From Roseobacter cerasinus (GTDB taxonomy: Bacteria > Pseudomonadota > Alphaproteobacteria > Rhodobacterales > Rhodobacteraceae), in contig NZ_BLIV01000002.1 of NCBI RefSeq assembly GCF_009811755.1, positions 551,001 to 615,000 of the forward strand: a stretch of DNA of 64,000 nt, in the 5' to 3' direction. This document shows, piece after piece, positions 8,880-17,283 of this stretch (position 1 is the first letter of the stretch; every line of letters starts with the position of its first letter). The notes under the pieces are model-generated. The model was not told the DNA's origin. It did no database searches and worked only from the letters and a program-made list of their open reading frames with translations. The position numbers and the translations under genes are program-made.

Positions 8880-8889
8880 TTGATCAAAA
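8880..8889. promoter_or_regulatory. Candidate GntR operator, palindromic TTGATCAA
   Basis: Perfect 8-bp palindrome TTGATCAA followed by AA, in the 154-bp divergent region between the regulator and the PotF-like gene. It shares TGATCAAA with the site at 8060. Confidence 0.4.
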
Positions 8890-8936
8890 TTGAGGAAATC
8901 GGGGCAAACCCGGTCATCATCAACGGGAGTATCACA

Positions 8937-10019
8937 ATGAAAAAGCTCATGTTGAGCTGCGCCGCGCTGGCGTTTGGTGCGTCGGCTGCGCTTGCCGACG
9001 AGGTGCGTGTCTACAACTGGTCGGACTACATCGACGAGGCGCTGCTGGAGAAGTTCGAAGCCGAGACCGGAATTGACCTGGTCTATGACGTCTTTGACAG
9101 CAATGAGGTGCTGGAAACCAAGCTGCTCGCGGGCGGGTCCGGCTATGACGTTGTGGTGCCGACAGGAACCTTCCTGGCCCGCCAGATCCAGGCCGGTGTG
9201 TTCCAGCCGCTTGACAGATCGAAGCTGCCCAATATCGGCAACATGTGGGACGTGATTGAGGCGCGCACGGCGCAGTACGATCCAGAAAACGCTTATTCCA
9301 TCAACTATATGTGGGGCACCACGGGCATCGGCGTGAACGTCGGCAAGGTGCAGGAAATCCTGGGTGCTGACGCTCCCATTGCTTCACTGGGGCTGATCTT
9401 TGACCCAGGCAACATGGAAAAGCTGGCCGCCTGTGGCGTGCATTTCCTGGACGCACCTACCGAGATGATCCCCGCCGCGCTGACCTATCTGGGCGAAGAC
9501 CCGGACGCCAAGGATGCCGAGGCGCTGGAGAAGGCCGAAGCGGCTCTGAGCGCCGTGCGTCCGCATATCCAGAAGTTCCACAGCTCCGAATACATCAATG
9601 CGCTGGCCAACGGTGACATCTGTGTGGCCTTCGGCTGGTCGGGTGACATCCTGCAGGCGCGCGACCGCGCGGCGGAGGCAGAGAATGGCGTTGAGATTGC
9701 CTACAACGCGCCCAACGAAGGCGCGCTGATGTGGTTTGACCAGATGGCCATTCCTGCCGACGCCCCGAACCCCGAGGCGGCGCATATATTTTTGAACTTC
9801 ATCATGGACGCGCAGAACATGGCGGATGCGTCGAACTACGTCTACTACGCCAACGGCAATGAGGCCTCGAAGGAGTTCCTGGTTGAAGATGTGATCGGCG
9901 ACACGGCGATCTACCCCGACGAGGCGGCGCTGGAAAACCTCTATACCGTGACCACCTGGGGCCCGCGCGACCAGCGCACCCTGACCCGGACGTGGACGCG
10001 GATCAAATCGGGCACCTGA
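8937..10019 (+). CDS. potF: Putrescine-type periplasmic binding protein (PotF-like)
   Basis: 360 aa. The ATG at 8937 follows GGGAG by 8 nt and starts a clean signal peptide (MKKLMLSCAALAFGASAALA). The mature protein opens with VRVYNWSDYIDEALL. NWSDYI matches the PotF ligand-contact block, and the GWSGDILQARDRA and MWFDQMAIP blocks correspond to the Trp/Asp and Phe/Asp diamine contacts known in E. coli PotF. The C terminus ends in the typical RTWTRIKSG. It is the first gene of a five-gene plus-strand operon and is followed by a hairpin before the ATPase. Putrescine or a close diamine is the most likely ligand. Confidence 0.93.
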   Translation: MKKLMLSCAALAFGASAALADEVRVYNWSDYIDEALLEKFEAETGIDLVYDVFDSNEVLETKLLAGGSGYDVVVPTGTFLARQIQAGVFQPLDRSKLPNIGNMWDVIEARTAQYDPENAYSINYMWGTTGIGVNVGKVQEILGADAPIASLGLIFDPGNMEKLAACGVHFLDAPTEMIPAALTYLGEDPDAKDAEALEKAEAALSAVRPHIQKFHSSEYINALANGDICVAFGWSGDILQARDRAAEAENGVEIAYNAPNEGALMWFDQMAIPADAPNPEAAHIFLNFIMDAQNMADASNYVYYANGNEASKEFLVEDVIGDTAIYPDEAALENLYTVTTWGPRDQRTLTRTWTRIKSGT

Positions 10020-10028
10020 CCCATTTAA

Positions 10029-10053
10029 CCGGGTGCGGCGCAGCTGCGCCCGG
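10029..10053 (+). other. Intercistronic hairpin downstream of the PotF-like gene
   Basis: Nine-pair stem (two G-U pairs) with a 7-nt loop, between the binding-protein stop and the ATPase start. Such hairpins commonly limit read-through or protect the upstream SBP message. No T run follows. Confidence 0.5.
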
Positions 10054-10073
10054 GCCTTTGCGGGAAGACGCCA

Positions 10074-11201
10074 TTGGCTGAAACGATTTTTGCCCCCTGG
10101 GACGACCCCACCGAAAAACCGCTGATCCGGTTTCGAAACGTCACCAAGCGCTTCGGCGCATTCACTGCGATCGACGATCTGACGCTTGATATCTTTGAGC
10201 GGGAATTCTTTGCGCTGCTGGGCCCTTCGGGCTGCGGCAAGACCACCATGATGCGGATGCTTGCGGGGTTTGAGACGCCGAGTGAAGGCACCATCGAACT
10301 GGCCGGGCAGGATATTGCCGCCGTGCCGCCGAACAAGCGAGCGGTGAATATGATGTTCCAATCCTACGCGCTGTTTCCGCATCTCAGCGTCTATGACAAC
10401 ATCGCCTTTGGCCTGCGCCGCGACAGCCTGCCAAGGGCCGACATCGACGCACGTGTCGGAGAGATGCTGAAGCTGACGCGGCTGGAGAAATTCGCGCGTC
10501 GCAAGCCGCATCAAATCTCGGGCGGGCAACGCCAGCGGGTCGCCCTGGCGCGCAGCCTTGCCAAGGCGCCCAAGCTTTTGCTGCTCGACGAACCCCTGGG
10601 CGCGCTGGATGCCAAGCTGCGGCAGGCGACGCAGTTTGAGTTGATGGACATTCAGGAGAAGACCGGCACCACCTTCGTGATTGTGACCCACGATCAGGAA
10701 GAGGCCATGACCGTGGCGAGCCGCGTCGCCGTGATGGATGAAGGCCGTGTCATGCAAGTGGCCACGCCCGAGCGGATCTATGAAGCCCCCGAGAGCGTCT
10801 ATGTCGCTGATTTCATTGGCGATGTGAATATTGTGCCCGGCACGGCCCGGGCGGTGGGCGACGGGCTGTTCCAGCTCAACTGGGCCGAGGACACGGTGCC
10901 CTTCATCGCGGCCTCTGAGGGTGCGTTTTCGGAGGGGCAGGCGTGCCATCTGGCCATTCGCCCCGAGAAAATCGCCATCAGCGCCGAGCGTCCGCCAGAG
11001 GCTGAGAATGCAGTGCACGGCAAGGTGCTGGACATCGCCTATCTGGGCAATCTCAGCACCTACCATGTGGAGCTTCCGGGCGGTCAGGTGATCAAGGCGC
11101 AGACGGCCAACACGCGCCGTATCTCACGCCGCAGCTTCACCTGGGAGGATCCGGTGTGGGTTTCCTGGACCAAAACCGCCGGCGTCTTGCTCGATCAATG
11201 A
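10074..11201 (+). CDS. potG: Putrescine-type ABC transporter ATP-binding protein (PotG-like)
   Basis: 375-aa ATPase with Walker A GPSGCGKTT at 50-58, Q-loop FQSYALFPH near 95-103, signature ISGGQRQR at 148-155, Walker B LLLDEP around 169-174, H-loop THDQEEA, and a C-terminal TOBE domain. The N-terminal extension before LIRFRNVTKRFG is usual for PotG. It starts at TTG after GGGAAG. It pairs with the two permeases immediately downstream and couples ATP hydrolysis to diamine uptake at the inner membrane. Confidence 0.92.
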   Translation: MAETIFAPWDDPTEKPLIRFRNVTKRFGAFTAIDDLTLDIFEREFFALLGPSGCGKTTMMRMLAGFETPSEGTIELAGQDIAAVPPNKRAVNMMFQSYALFPHLSVYDNIAFGLRRDSLPRADIDARVGEMLKLTRLEKFARRKPHQISGGQRQRVALARSLAKAPKLLLLDEPLGALDAKLRQATQFELMDIQEKTGTTFVIVTHDQEEAMTVASRVAVMDEGRVMQVATPERIYEAPESVYVADFIGDVNIVPGTARAVGDGLFQLNWAEDTVPFIAASEGAFSEGQACHLAIRPEKIAISAERPPEAENAVHGKVLDIAYLGNLSTYHVELPGGQVIKAQTANTRRISRRSFTWEDPVWVSWTKTAGVLLDQ

Positions 11202-11232
11202 GCGCGCGGCTGCATATCGGGGTGGACGCCTG

Positions 11233-12102
11233 ATGCAGCGGTTTGTGCTGATTGCCGTGCCCTATACCTGGCTGCTGGCGCTGTTTCTGATCCCCTTCGT
11301 GATCGTCTTCAAGATCTCCCTCTCCGACATCGCCCTGTCGATCCCGCCCTACACACCCACGCTGGAAGATGGCTTCGGCCCCTTCTTTTCCGCGCTGGAT
11401 TTCGAGAATTTCGTCTTTCTGACCACGGATGATCTCTACTGGAAAGCCTATGTCAGTTCGCTGCGCATTGCAGTGACCTCGACGGCGATCACGCTTTTGG
11501 TGGGCTACCCCATCGCCTACGCCATGGCCCGCGCGCCGGAAGAATGGCGCGCCACACTGATGATGCTGGTGATCCTGCCGTTCTGGACGTCCTTCCTGAT
11601 CCGCGTCTATGCGTGGATGGGCATCCTCAGCCAGGAGGGTGTGCTCAATCAGGTGCTGCTTTGGCTTGGCGTGATCGACGCGCCGCTGACCATCCTGAAC
11701 ACAACCACGGCGGTCTATATCGGGATCGTCTATACCTATCTGCCCTTCATGGTGCTGCCGATCTACGCCGCACTTGACCGGCTCGACGGGGCATTGATTG
11801 AGGCGGCGGAAGACTTGGGCTGTTCGCGGGTGCAGGCCTTCTGGCTGGTGACCATTCCGCTCTCGAAAAACGGGATCATTGCGGGCAGTTTTCTGGTCTT
11901 CATTCCGGCCCTTGGTGAGTTTGTCATTCCCTCGCTGCTGGGCGGCTCTGGCACGTTGATGATCGGCAAGGTGTTGTGGGAGGAATTCTTCAACAACCGC
12001 GATTGGCCGGTGGCCAGCGCGGTCGCCGTGATCCTGCTGCTGATCCTGATCATCCCGATCATCCTGTTTCAACGCAATCAGCAAAGGCAGGAGGAGGCAT
12101 GA
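11233..12102 (+). CDS. potH: Putrescine-type ABC permease (PotH-like)
   Basis: 289-aa inner-membrane permease of usual family length, with about six helices and the EAA-type loop LIEAAEDLGCSRVQAFWLVT that docks on the ATPase. The block MMLVILPFWTSFLIRVYAWM is characteristic of PotB/PotH. Its stop overlaps the start of the next permease by 4 nt (ATGA), and a strong GGAGGAGG for that gene lies in its last codons, so the two are translationally coupled. Confidence 0.92.
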   Translation: MQRFVLIAVPYTWLLALFLIPFVIVFKISLSDIALSIPPYTPTLEDGFGPFFSALDFENFVFLTTDDLYWKAYVSSLRIAVTSTAITLLVGYPIAYAMARAPEEWRATLMMLVILPFWTSFLIRVYAWMGILSQEGVLNQVLLWLGVIDAPLTILNTTTAVYIGIVYTYLPFMVLPIYAALDRLDGALIEAAEDLGCSRVQAFWLVTIPLSKNGIIAGSFLVFIPALGEFVIPSLLGGSGTLMIGKVLWEEFFNNRDWPVASAVAVILLLILIIPIILFQRNQQRQEEA

Positions 12103-12917
12103 ACAGGCTCAGCTGGTTCAATGTCACCGCGCTGACCTTCGGGTTTGCGTTTCTCTATCTGCCCATGGTCATTCTGGTGATTTACTCTTTCAATGCGAGC
12201 AAGCTGGTCACTGTCTGGGCGGGGTTCTCGACCCGCTGGTACGGTGAGCTGTTGCGGAACGATGCGTTTCTCGATGCGGCCTGGGTCACGATCAAAGTGG
12301 CTGTCGTGTCCTCGACCTTCGCGACTGTGCTGGGCACCATGGCGGCCTATGTGCTGGTGCGGGGCGGGCGGTTTCTGGGACGCACGCTGTTCTCGGGCAT
12401 GATCTATGCGCCGTTGGTGATGCCTGAGGTGATCACTGGTCTGTCTTTGCTGCTGCTCTTCATCGGTATTGGTCTCGATCGGGGCGTGATGACCATTGTT
12501 CTGGCGCATACGACCTTTTCAATGTGTTACGTGTCGGTGGTGGTATCCTCCCGGCTGGTGACCTTTGATCGCTCGCTGGAGGAGGCGGCGCTTGACCTGG
12601 GTTGCTCCAGTTTCGATGCTTTCCGGCTGGTCACCCTGCCAATCATCGCGCCTGCCGTGATTTCGGGCTGGTTGCTGGCCTTCACCCTCAGTCTCGATGA
12701 TCTGGTAATTGCCTCTTTCACCGCCGGGCCGTCGGCGACGACCTTGCCCATCAAGATCTTCTCTGCCGTGCGACTCGGGGTGTCACCTGAGATCAATGCG
12801 CTGTCCACCATCATGATCGGGATCGTGACCATCGGCGTGATCACCGCAGCCCTCGTTACCAAACGCAACAGCCTGCGCCAGCAGCAAGAGGAACAGGCCG
12901 CGGCGCGGGTGGCATGA
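12099..12917 (+). CDS. potI: Putrescine-type ABC permease (PotI-like)
   Basis: 272 aa, six predicted membrane helices, with the EAA loop LEEAALDLGCSSFDAFRLVT and the PotC/PotI-type block FSLDDLVIASFTAGP (written as TLSLDDLVIASF here). The ATG at 12099 lies in the ATGA overlap with potH and follows GGAGGAGG; an upstream in-frame extension is only read-through of potH sequence. The last 4 nt overlap the FAD oxidase start, again an ATGA junction. Confidence 0.92.
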   Translation: MNRLSWFNVTALTFGFAFLYLPMVILVIYSFNASKLVTVWAGFSTRWYGELLRNDAFLDAAWVTIKVAVVSSTFATVLGTMAAYVLVRGGRFLGRTLFSGMIYAPLVMPEVITGLSLLLLFIGIGLDRGVMTIVLAHTTFSMCYVSVVVSSRLVTFDRSLEEAALDLGCSSFDAFRLVTLPIIAPAVISGWLLAFTLSLDDLVIASFTAGPSATTLPIKIFSAVRLGVSPEINALSTIMIGIVTIGVITAALVTKRNSLRQQQEEQAAARVA

Positions 12918-14242
12918 AACGGATCTTTGCAGACTACGCCTATGGTGAAGGGCCGCGCAGGGGCTGCTGGTGGGACGAAACATGCGATGCGGTGGAGCGG
13001 CCTGCCCTGACAGGTGCGCGCCAGGCCGACGTGGCCGTCATCGGTGCCGGGTTTACCGGCATGTCAGCCGCCTATCATCTTGCAAGAGCGGGGTTCAGCA
13101 CAGTTGTGCTTGATACGCATTTCCCGGGCTGGGGCGCCTCGGGGCGCAATGGCGGGTTTTGCTGTTTGGGAGGTGGTCTGCTGGAGGATGCAGCCTTCGA
13201 TGCCCGGTTTGGGCGTGCGGCGCGGCTGGGTTTTCGGGCCACTGAGAAGGCCGCCGTCGACCTCGTATCGGATCTGATCGAGAGGTTTGGCCTGGATGTT
13301 GGCAGGCACTCCGCTGGAGAGACGGAGCTTGCGCATCGCCCCAAGGATATGGTGGCTCTTCGGAAGAAGGCTGAAGCGGTTGAATGCAACTATGGTGTTG
13401 TTCCCGAGCTGATCGAACAGGAAGATCTGGCGCGACACGGGCTGGTAGGGCCGTTTCACGGTGCGCTGACGATCCCTATTGGGTTTGGCCTCAATCCGCG
13501 CCGGTTTCTCGATGGCGTCGCATCCGCAGCAGAGATGGCAGGTGCCGAGATTTGTCACAACAGTCCGGTTCTGGCGCGTCGGCTGAGCAATGGGCAGCAT
13601 CAGCTGGAAACGCCCCTTGGCGTCGTCTCTGCGCCGCATGTGATCATTGCGACGAACGGCTACTCGTCAGAGGACCTGCCGAGCTGGTTGGGTGGGCGAT
13701 ATATGCCCGGCCAGTCAAATGTGCTCGTGACCCGGCCTTTGACAGATCACGAAATCGCGGCGCAGGGCTGGTCGAGCGATCAGATGTGCTATGACACCCG
13801 CCATTTGCTCCACTACTTCCGTCTTATGCCCGACCACCGTTTCCTGTTTGGCATGCGGGGCGGTCTGATGACCGGAGCAGCGGCAGAGCGCCGGTCTTGT
13901 GGGCGGTTGATGCGCGATTTCGAGAGGCTCTTTCCGGCCTGGGCACAGGTGGAGGTCACGCACATGTGGTCGGGGATGGTCTGCCTGACGCGAAAGGGTC
14001 TGCCCTATGTGGGTTCGCCTGTTCCAGGATCTGGGCTGTGGCTGAGTCTTGGGTATCATGGCAATGGTGTCGCCATGGCGACACTCGCCGGTCGATATCT
14101 GGCGGATCTGATCGAAGGCCGAACCGCCGATCCCCGACCGGCGGCGATGGGTGAGCCGCTTGCCCGGTTCCCGTTTGGCCGGGCGCGGCGGATCGTCATG
14201 CCAACTGCTTATGCCGGGCTTATGCTTGCTGATCTGGGTTAG
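12914..14242 (+). CDS. FAD-dependent amine oxidoreductase (gamma-glutamylputrescine oxidase-like)
   Basis: 442 aa, DAO-fold flavoenzyme. N-terminal Rossmann motif VIGAGFTGMSAAYHLA (around residues 40-55) with the following acidic residue VVLD binds FAD, and GASGRNGGFC around residue 75 is typical of PuuB/ordinary amine oxidases in polyamine operons. The C-terminal SLGYHGNGVAMATLAGRYLADL block closes the FAD site. It is translationally coupled to potI. PuuB oxidises gamma-glutamylputrescine, but no gamma-glutamylputrescine synthetase is in this window, so direct amine oxidation is also possible. Its 3' end overlaps the convergent flgD by 23 bp. Confidence 0.85.
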   Translation: MKRIFADYAYGEGPRRGCWWDETCDAVERPALTGARQADVAVIGAGFTGMSAAYHLARAGFSTVVLDTHFPGWGASGRNGGFCCLGGGLLEDAAFDARFGRAARLGFRATEKAAVDLVSDLIERFGLDVGRHSAGETELAHRPKDMVALRKKAEAVECNYGVVPELIEQEDLARHGLVGPFHGALTIPIGFGLNPRRFLDGVASAAEMAGAEICHNSPVLARRLSNGQHQLETPLGVVSAPHVIIATNGYSSEDLPSWLGGRYMPGQSNVLVTRPLTDHEIAAQGWSSDQMCYDTRHLLHYFRLMPDHRFLFGMRGGLMTGAAAERRSCGRLMRDFERLFPAWAQVEVTHMWSGMVCLTRKGLPYVGSPVPGSGLWLSLGYHGNGVAMATLAGRYLADLIEGRTADPRPAAMGEPLARFPFGRARRIVMPTAYAGLMLADLG

Positions 14243-14912
14243 GCTCGACAGCCGGTTGGCGCAAGGCGCTGATATCATCGTTGGTCACGAAAGCCCCGCC
14301 TTCGAGCACAAAGATGGTGTTTGTGCCGTCGCGGCGGGCCTCTGTGATCTTGCTATAGGTTTCTGCGGAACTTAGGCCAAGAGACTCGCCCGCAGCTCTG
14401 TGATCGACCCGGAAGGTATAGAGGCCATCAGGCAATATGCTGCCGTCGTCCGCGCGTGCATTCCAGGTCACCGCAGTGTCCGTGATCCCGATCTGTTGGC
14501 GACCAACCTCTTTTCCGTCCGCATTGTACGCGATCAGCACAGCTTCGTCGGCACCCGCCATTGTCCCGGTTGTAACGGTCAAGGGGGATCCGTCAAAGGG
14601 AACTGCGGCGCTCGTGCGGACCTCCATCCCGATCCAGCTTGCGACCTGGCCAAAGCTGCCTGCACCCATTTGCGCCGAGAGTGCCGTCAGCAGGTCATTT
14701 GACAGCACCTGTTGTTCAACCATCGAAAACTGGGCAAGCTGGGCCGCATACTCGGACGAATCGATGGGTTCAAGCGGATCCTGATAACGGGCTTGCGTGG
14801 TCAGCATTTGCAAGAATGTCTCAAAGTCCGAGGACAGCACAGCCGACGATTGTGCGTTGGCGGCTGCCGTGCGTGCCGCTGTCTGCGTGGTTTGGGAAGA
14901 GGTCACTTCCAT
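14220..14912 (-). CDS. flgD: Flagellar hook-assembly (hook-capping) protein FlgD
   Basis: 230 aa. The N-terminal FlgD region FLQMLTTQARYQDPLEPIDSSEYAAQLAQFSMVEQQ (about residues 30-68) carries the family signature. The rest resembles the FLgD tudor/Ig-like cap domain (NGDGSILPDGLYTF-like block around TWNARADDGSILPDGLYTFR). It acts as the scaffold that caps the growing hook and is exported by the flagellar type III system. It lies 10 bp downstream of fliK on the same strand; hook length control and capping are often paired. The 3' end runs 23 bp into the convergent oxidase gene. Confidence 0.95.
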   Translation of the reverse strand: MEVTSSQTTQTAARTAAANAQSSAVLSSDFETFLQMLTTQARYQDPLEPIDSSEYAAQLAQFSMVEQQVLSNDLLTALSAQMGAGSFGQVASWIGMEVRTSAAVPFDGSPLTVTTGTMAGADEAVLIAYNADGKEVGRQQIGITDTAVTWNARADDGSILPDGLYTFRVDHRAAGESLGLSSAETYSKITEARRDGTNTIFVLEGGAFVTNDDISALRQPAVEPNPDQQA

Positions 14913-14922
14913 GGAGTTCTCC

Positions 14923-16356
14923 TTACACTCTTAGATCGACGCCGGTGGTCGCAACAAGGCTTATGGGCATGTCGGGGTCGCCTTGATCCGCGTCTCCGTC
15001 CACACCCTGAGCGGCGGTGACAGCAGTCTGACCATCGTGGCCGTCTTGTGATCCTGCATTTTGCTCGGCCTGCTCTTCGTTAAATGCGAAGTTGATAGTG
15101 TCATATCCCAGAGCCTGGAATTCCCGAGCGAGTTGATCGATATGCCGCCGCATCAGATCCAGTGTCTCTGGCCTTTCGGCCAAGACATGGACGGTGATTC
15201 CCGCTTCTCCAGCGGAGATGTTGAGGCGGACCCGGCCCAGCTCTTCAGGGTTGAGTGAGACTTCGACCGGTCGTCCGGGGTTCTGCTGAAGGACTTCGGC
15301 GAGTTGCCGCCCGATCATGCCAGGCACTTCAGGACGTGAGAGTGTCTGGGCCAATGTTGCTGGTGCTGCTGCGCGCGGATCCCACGACGAAGGCGCATCC
15401 AGATCCCCCACAGGGACCAGTTGCAGGTCAAGCGATGCGCTTTCTGGCTGAGCTGTCAATTGCGCAACGCCTTGCGGGGGAAGGGTCGGGGCCGGTGCAT
15501 TTGCCGTCTGCTTGGGTTGCGTTGCAGAGGCCGCGTCGGTCTGCGGTGCCGCGCGAATGTCATCCAGCTTGCGTCGCAAGCCGCGTGGCAATTCCTCGAC
15601 GGCATCCGGAGGAGGCATCACAGGCGTTTTGGGTGTGGTCGCAAGAGGTTTCTCCGCCGTATGTGCCAACTGTAGCTGAGATAGCTCTGCTGCTGCGCGG
15701 CTCGCGTCCGCTCCGGATTGTGCTTTGCCAGCCGAGTGCACCATGTCATCCAGGATCTGGCTCGGTGCGGCTTTTGTGGAATCAACGGGAGTCGAACCAG
15801 TTCTGGCGAGCGTATCGCCTTGTGCGTCCCGTGCCGCTGATCGACCGGGCATACCGTCGTCTGAGTTCGCCACCTGCGACTCTCCGGAGCGCAGGCGCTG
15901 CGCGAATGCCAGTTCACTGGTGTCTGACCTTCGCGCTGTTCGGACAGTTGCAGGATCGTCGACTGCCGCGTCACCCTCCAGCGGCACCTTGGCCCCTTCA
16001 GTGCTTGGGACTGTTTTTTCCGGCGCTTTGGCGACCAGCGGCGGGTTGTCATCCGTGGCTTCAGCCTCCGCACCAACGGTGTCAACCGCGCCTTCGGACG
16101 TGTCACCACGCACCTTGCGTGTCTCGCCTGAGGTGTCTTCCCCGGCTGTTGCGCGCTGCGCGTCCTTGGCCGTAGGCGTTGCCTCCGCCTCGCCATCGGC
16201 CGCATAGGCTGCTTCAAAATCGGCGTCTGTTGCGGCGTCATCCTTGCCGCCTTTTGCGGTGGCAGAGGACATCTTGTCCGCGCGTCCTGCATCTGTCGAT
16301 GCACGTGTCATTGGAATTTCAAGCACTGGCGTCTCCGGGAGTTCTTCCACGTTCAA
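14923..16356 (-). CDS. fliK: Flagellar hook-length control protein FliK
   Basis: 477 aa. Residues 1 to ~340 are low-complexity, Ala/Thr/Pro/Asp-rich and probably unstructured, as expected for a secreted ruler. The C-terminal ~110 residues hold the Flg_hook substrate-switch domain, with the signature RPVEVSLNPEELGRVRLNIS and LDLMRRHIDQLAREFQALGY. The start is uncertain: the TTG at 16356 and the ATG at 16311 both lack a clear ribosome site. It reads divergently from the flgJ-like gene across a region with a candidate CtrA box. Confidence 0.92.
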   Translation of the reverse strand: MNVEELPETPVLEIPMTRASTDAGRADKMSSATAKGGKDDAATDADFEAAYAADGEAEATPTAKDAQRATAGEDTSGETRKVRGDTSEGAVDTVGAEAEATDDNPPLVAKAPEKTVPSTEGAKVPLEGDAAVDDPATVRTARRSDTSELAFAQRLRSGESQVANSDDGMPGRSAARDAQGDTLARTGSTPVDSTKAAPSQILDDMVHSAGKAQSGADASRAAAELSQLQLAHTAEKPLATTPKTPVMPPPDAVEELPRGLRRKLDDIRAAPQTDAASATQPKQTANAPAPTLPPQGVAQLTAQPESASLDLQLVPVGDLDAPSSWDPRAAAPATLAQTLSRPEVPGMIGRQLAEVLQQNPGRPVEVSLNPEELGRVRLNISAGEAGITVHVLAERPETLDLMRRHIDQLAREFQALGYDTINFAFNEEQAEQNAGSQDGHDGQTAVTAAQGVDGDADQGDPDMPISLVATTGVDLRV

Positions 16357-16377
16357 CGCGCTTATGACGACTGTTGG

Positions 16378-16392
16378 TTACCGCATCTTTAC
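16378..16392. promoter_or_regulatory. Candidate CtrA-type box (TTAC-N7-TTAC)
   Basis: TTAC, seven bases, TTAC, between the divergent fliK and flgJ-like genes. The alphaproteobacterial CtrA consensus is TTAA-N7-TTAA, so each half has one mismatch. CtrA is the established flagellar activator in roseobacters. Confidence 0.3.
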
Positions 16393-16441
16393 CGATTGGC
16401 GCCATAGTCCGGAAAAATAGTTGCAATTGGAGAGACTTGCC

Positions 16442-16723
16442 ATGACAGCACCTTCGCCGGTTGGCGCGCATGCAGGCGCACAGCCTTTACGGGATCAAGC
16501 CTTGAGGGATGTGGCGCAACAGCTTGAGGCCAGTTTTCTGGCCGAAATGCTGAAATCCGCAGGCCTGGGCAAAACGCGTGATCATTTCGGCGGTGGCGCT
16601 GGTGAGGATCAGTTCAGCTCGTTCATGGTTCAGGAGCAGGCCCTGCAAATGGTCAAGGCCGGTGGCATCGGTTTGAGCGAAGCACTTTTTCACGCATTAA
16701 AGGAGAGACAGAATGAGCAATGA
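16442..16723 (+). CDS. flgJ: Rod-binding protein, FlgJ N-terminal type
   Basis: 93 aa from the ATG at 16442, which follows GGAGAG by 7 nt; a TTG 21 nt upstream is less likely. It contains only the rod-binding (Rod-binding/FlgJ-N) domain: VAQQLEASFLAEMLKSAGL, FGGGAGEDQFSSFMVQEQA, and a C-terminal ALF block. It has no muramidase domain; in this group the peptidoglycan-cutting role is taken by a separate SltF-like protein (see 33622). It probably serves as rod cap or scaffold. It overlaps the following flgN-like gene by 11 nt. Confidence 0.88.
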   Translation: MTAPSPVGAHAGAQPLRDQALRDVAQQLEASFLAEMLKSAGLGKTRDHFGGGAGEDQFSSFMVQEQALQMVKAGGIGLSEALFHALKERQNEQ

Positions 16724-17072
16724 ACAGTTTGAAGACGTGATCGACGCACTTGATGACCTGCTGGAGGCTGAGCGTGCGGCTCTGCTTGTCGGGGATCTCG
16801 ATGAGATCGGGCGACTGCTGGAGCGCAAGGAGGGCTTGATCGATGAGCTTGCAGCGCTGGACGCGGCAGACGCCGAACCGCTGGAAGCCCTGAACGCCAA
16901 GGTGAAACGGAACCAGGCGCTGCTGGATCAGGCGCTTGAGGGTATCCGTGCCGTCTCAAAACGACTGGCTGAGCTGCGCCGCGTGCGCAACTCGTTGGAG
17001 ACCTATGACGAGAAGGGCGAGCGCCACCAGATCGACGTCTCCCCGGACAGCTCTTTGGAGAAGCGCGCATAG
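16713..17072 (+). CDS. FlgN-like flagellar export chaperone
   Basis: 119 aa, almost entirely helical and acidic (LDDLLEAERAALLVGDLDEIGRLLERKEGL...), matching the FlgN fold of a long antiparallel helical bundle. FlgN chaperones the hook-filament junction proteins FlgK and FlgL; those genes are outside this window. It overlaps the 3' end of the flgJ-like gene and precedes flagellin by 211 bp. The assignment comes from size, helicity and context rather than an invariant motif. Confidence 0.7.
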   Translation: MSNEQFEDVIDALDDLLEAERAALLVGDLDEIGRLLERKEGLIDELAALDAADAEPLEALNAKVKRNQALLDQALEGIRAVSKRLAELRRVRNSLETYDEKGERHQIDVSPDSSLEKRA

Positions 17073-17114
17073 CGTCGCATTTGAATAAAACTGCATGGAC
17101 AGCGTTGGAGGGAT

Positions 17115-17129
17115 TTAAGCACTCATTAG
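17115..17129. promoter_or_regulatory. Candidate CtrA-type box upstream of flagellin (TTAA-N7-TTAG)
   Basis: TTAA, seven bases, TTAG: one mismatch from the CtrA consensus, 155 bp upstream of the flagellin start. The rest of the 211-bp leader shows no other clear motif. Confidence 0.4.
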
Positions 17130-17283
17130 CCTTTGCCGGGGCATGGTCGCGCTGCATCCGAGGTCGGATGGCGCATCGCCGATGAACGGCGATTGCATTG
17201 GTCAGAACGACAGTTTCGTGTCCCGCGTGAAGACGTTGGGGCCTAATCCACGCAAAGCGTGAATGATCAAAGGAACATGCTTC

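Noticed and set aside
9384-11066. 560-aa minus-strand frame opposite potF/potG
   Set aside because: It is antisense to two clear genes, has no recognisable motif or ribosome site, and is a normal by-product of GC-rich codon use.
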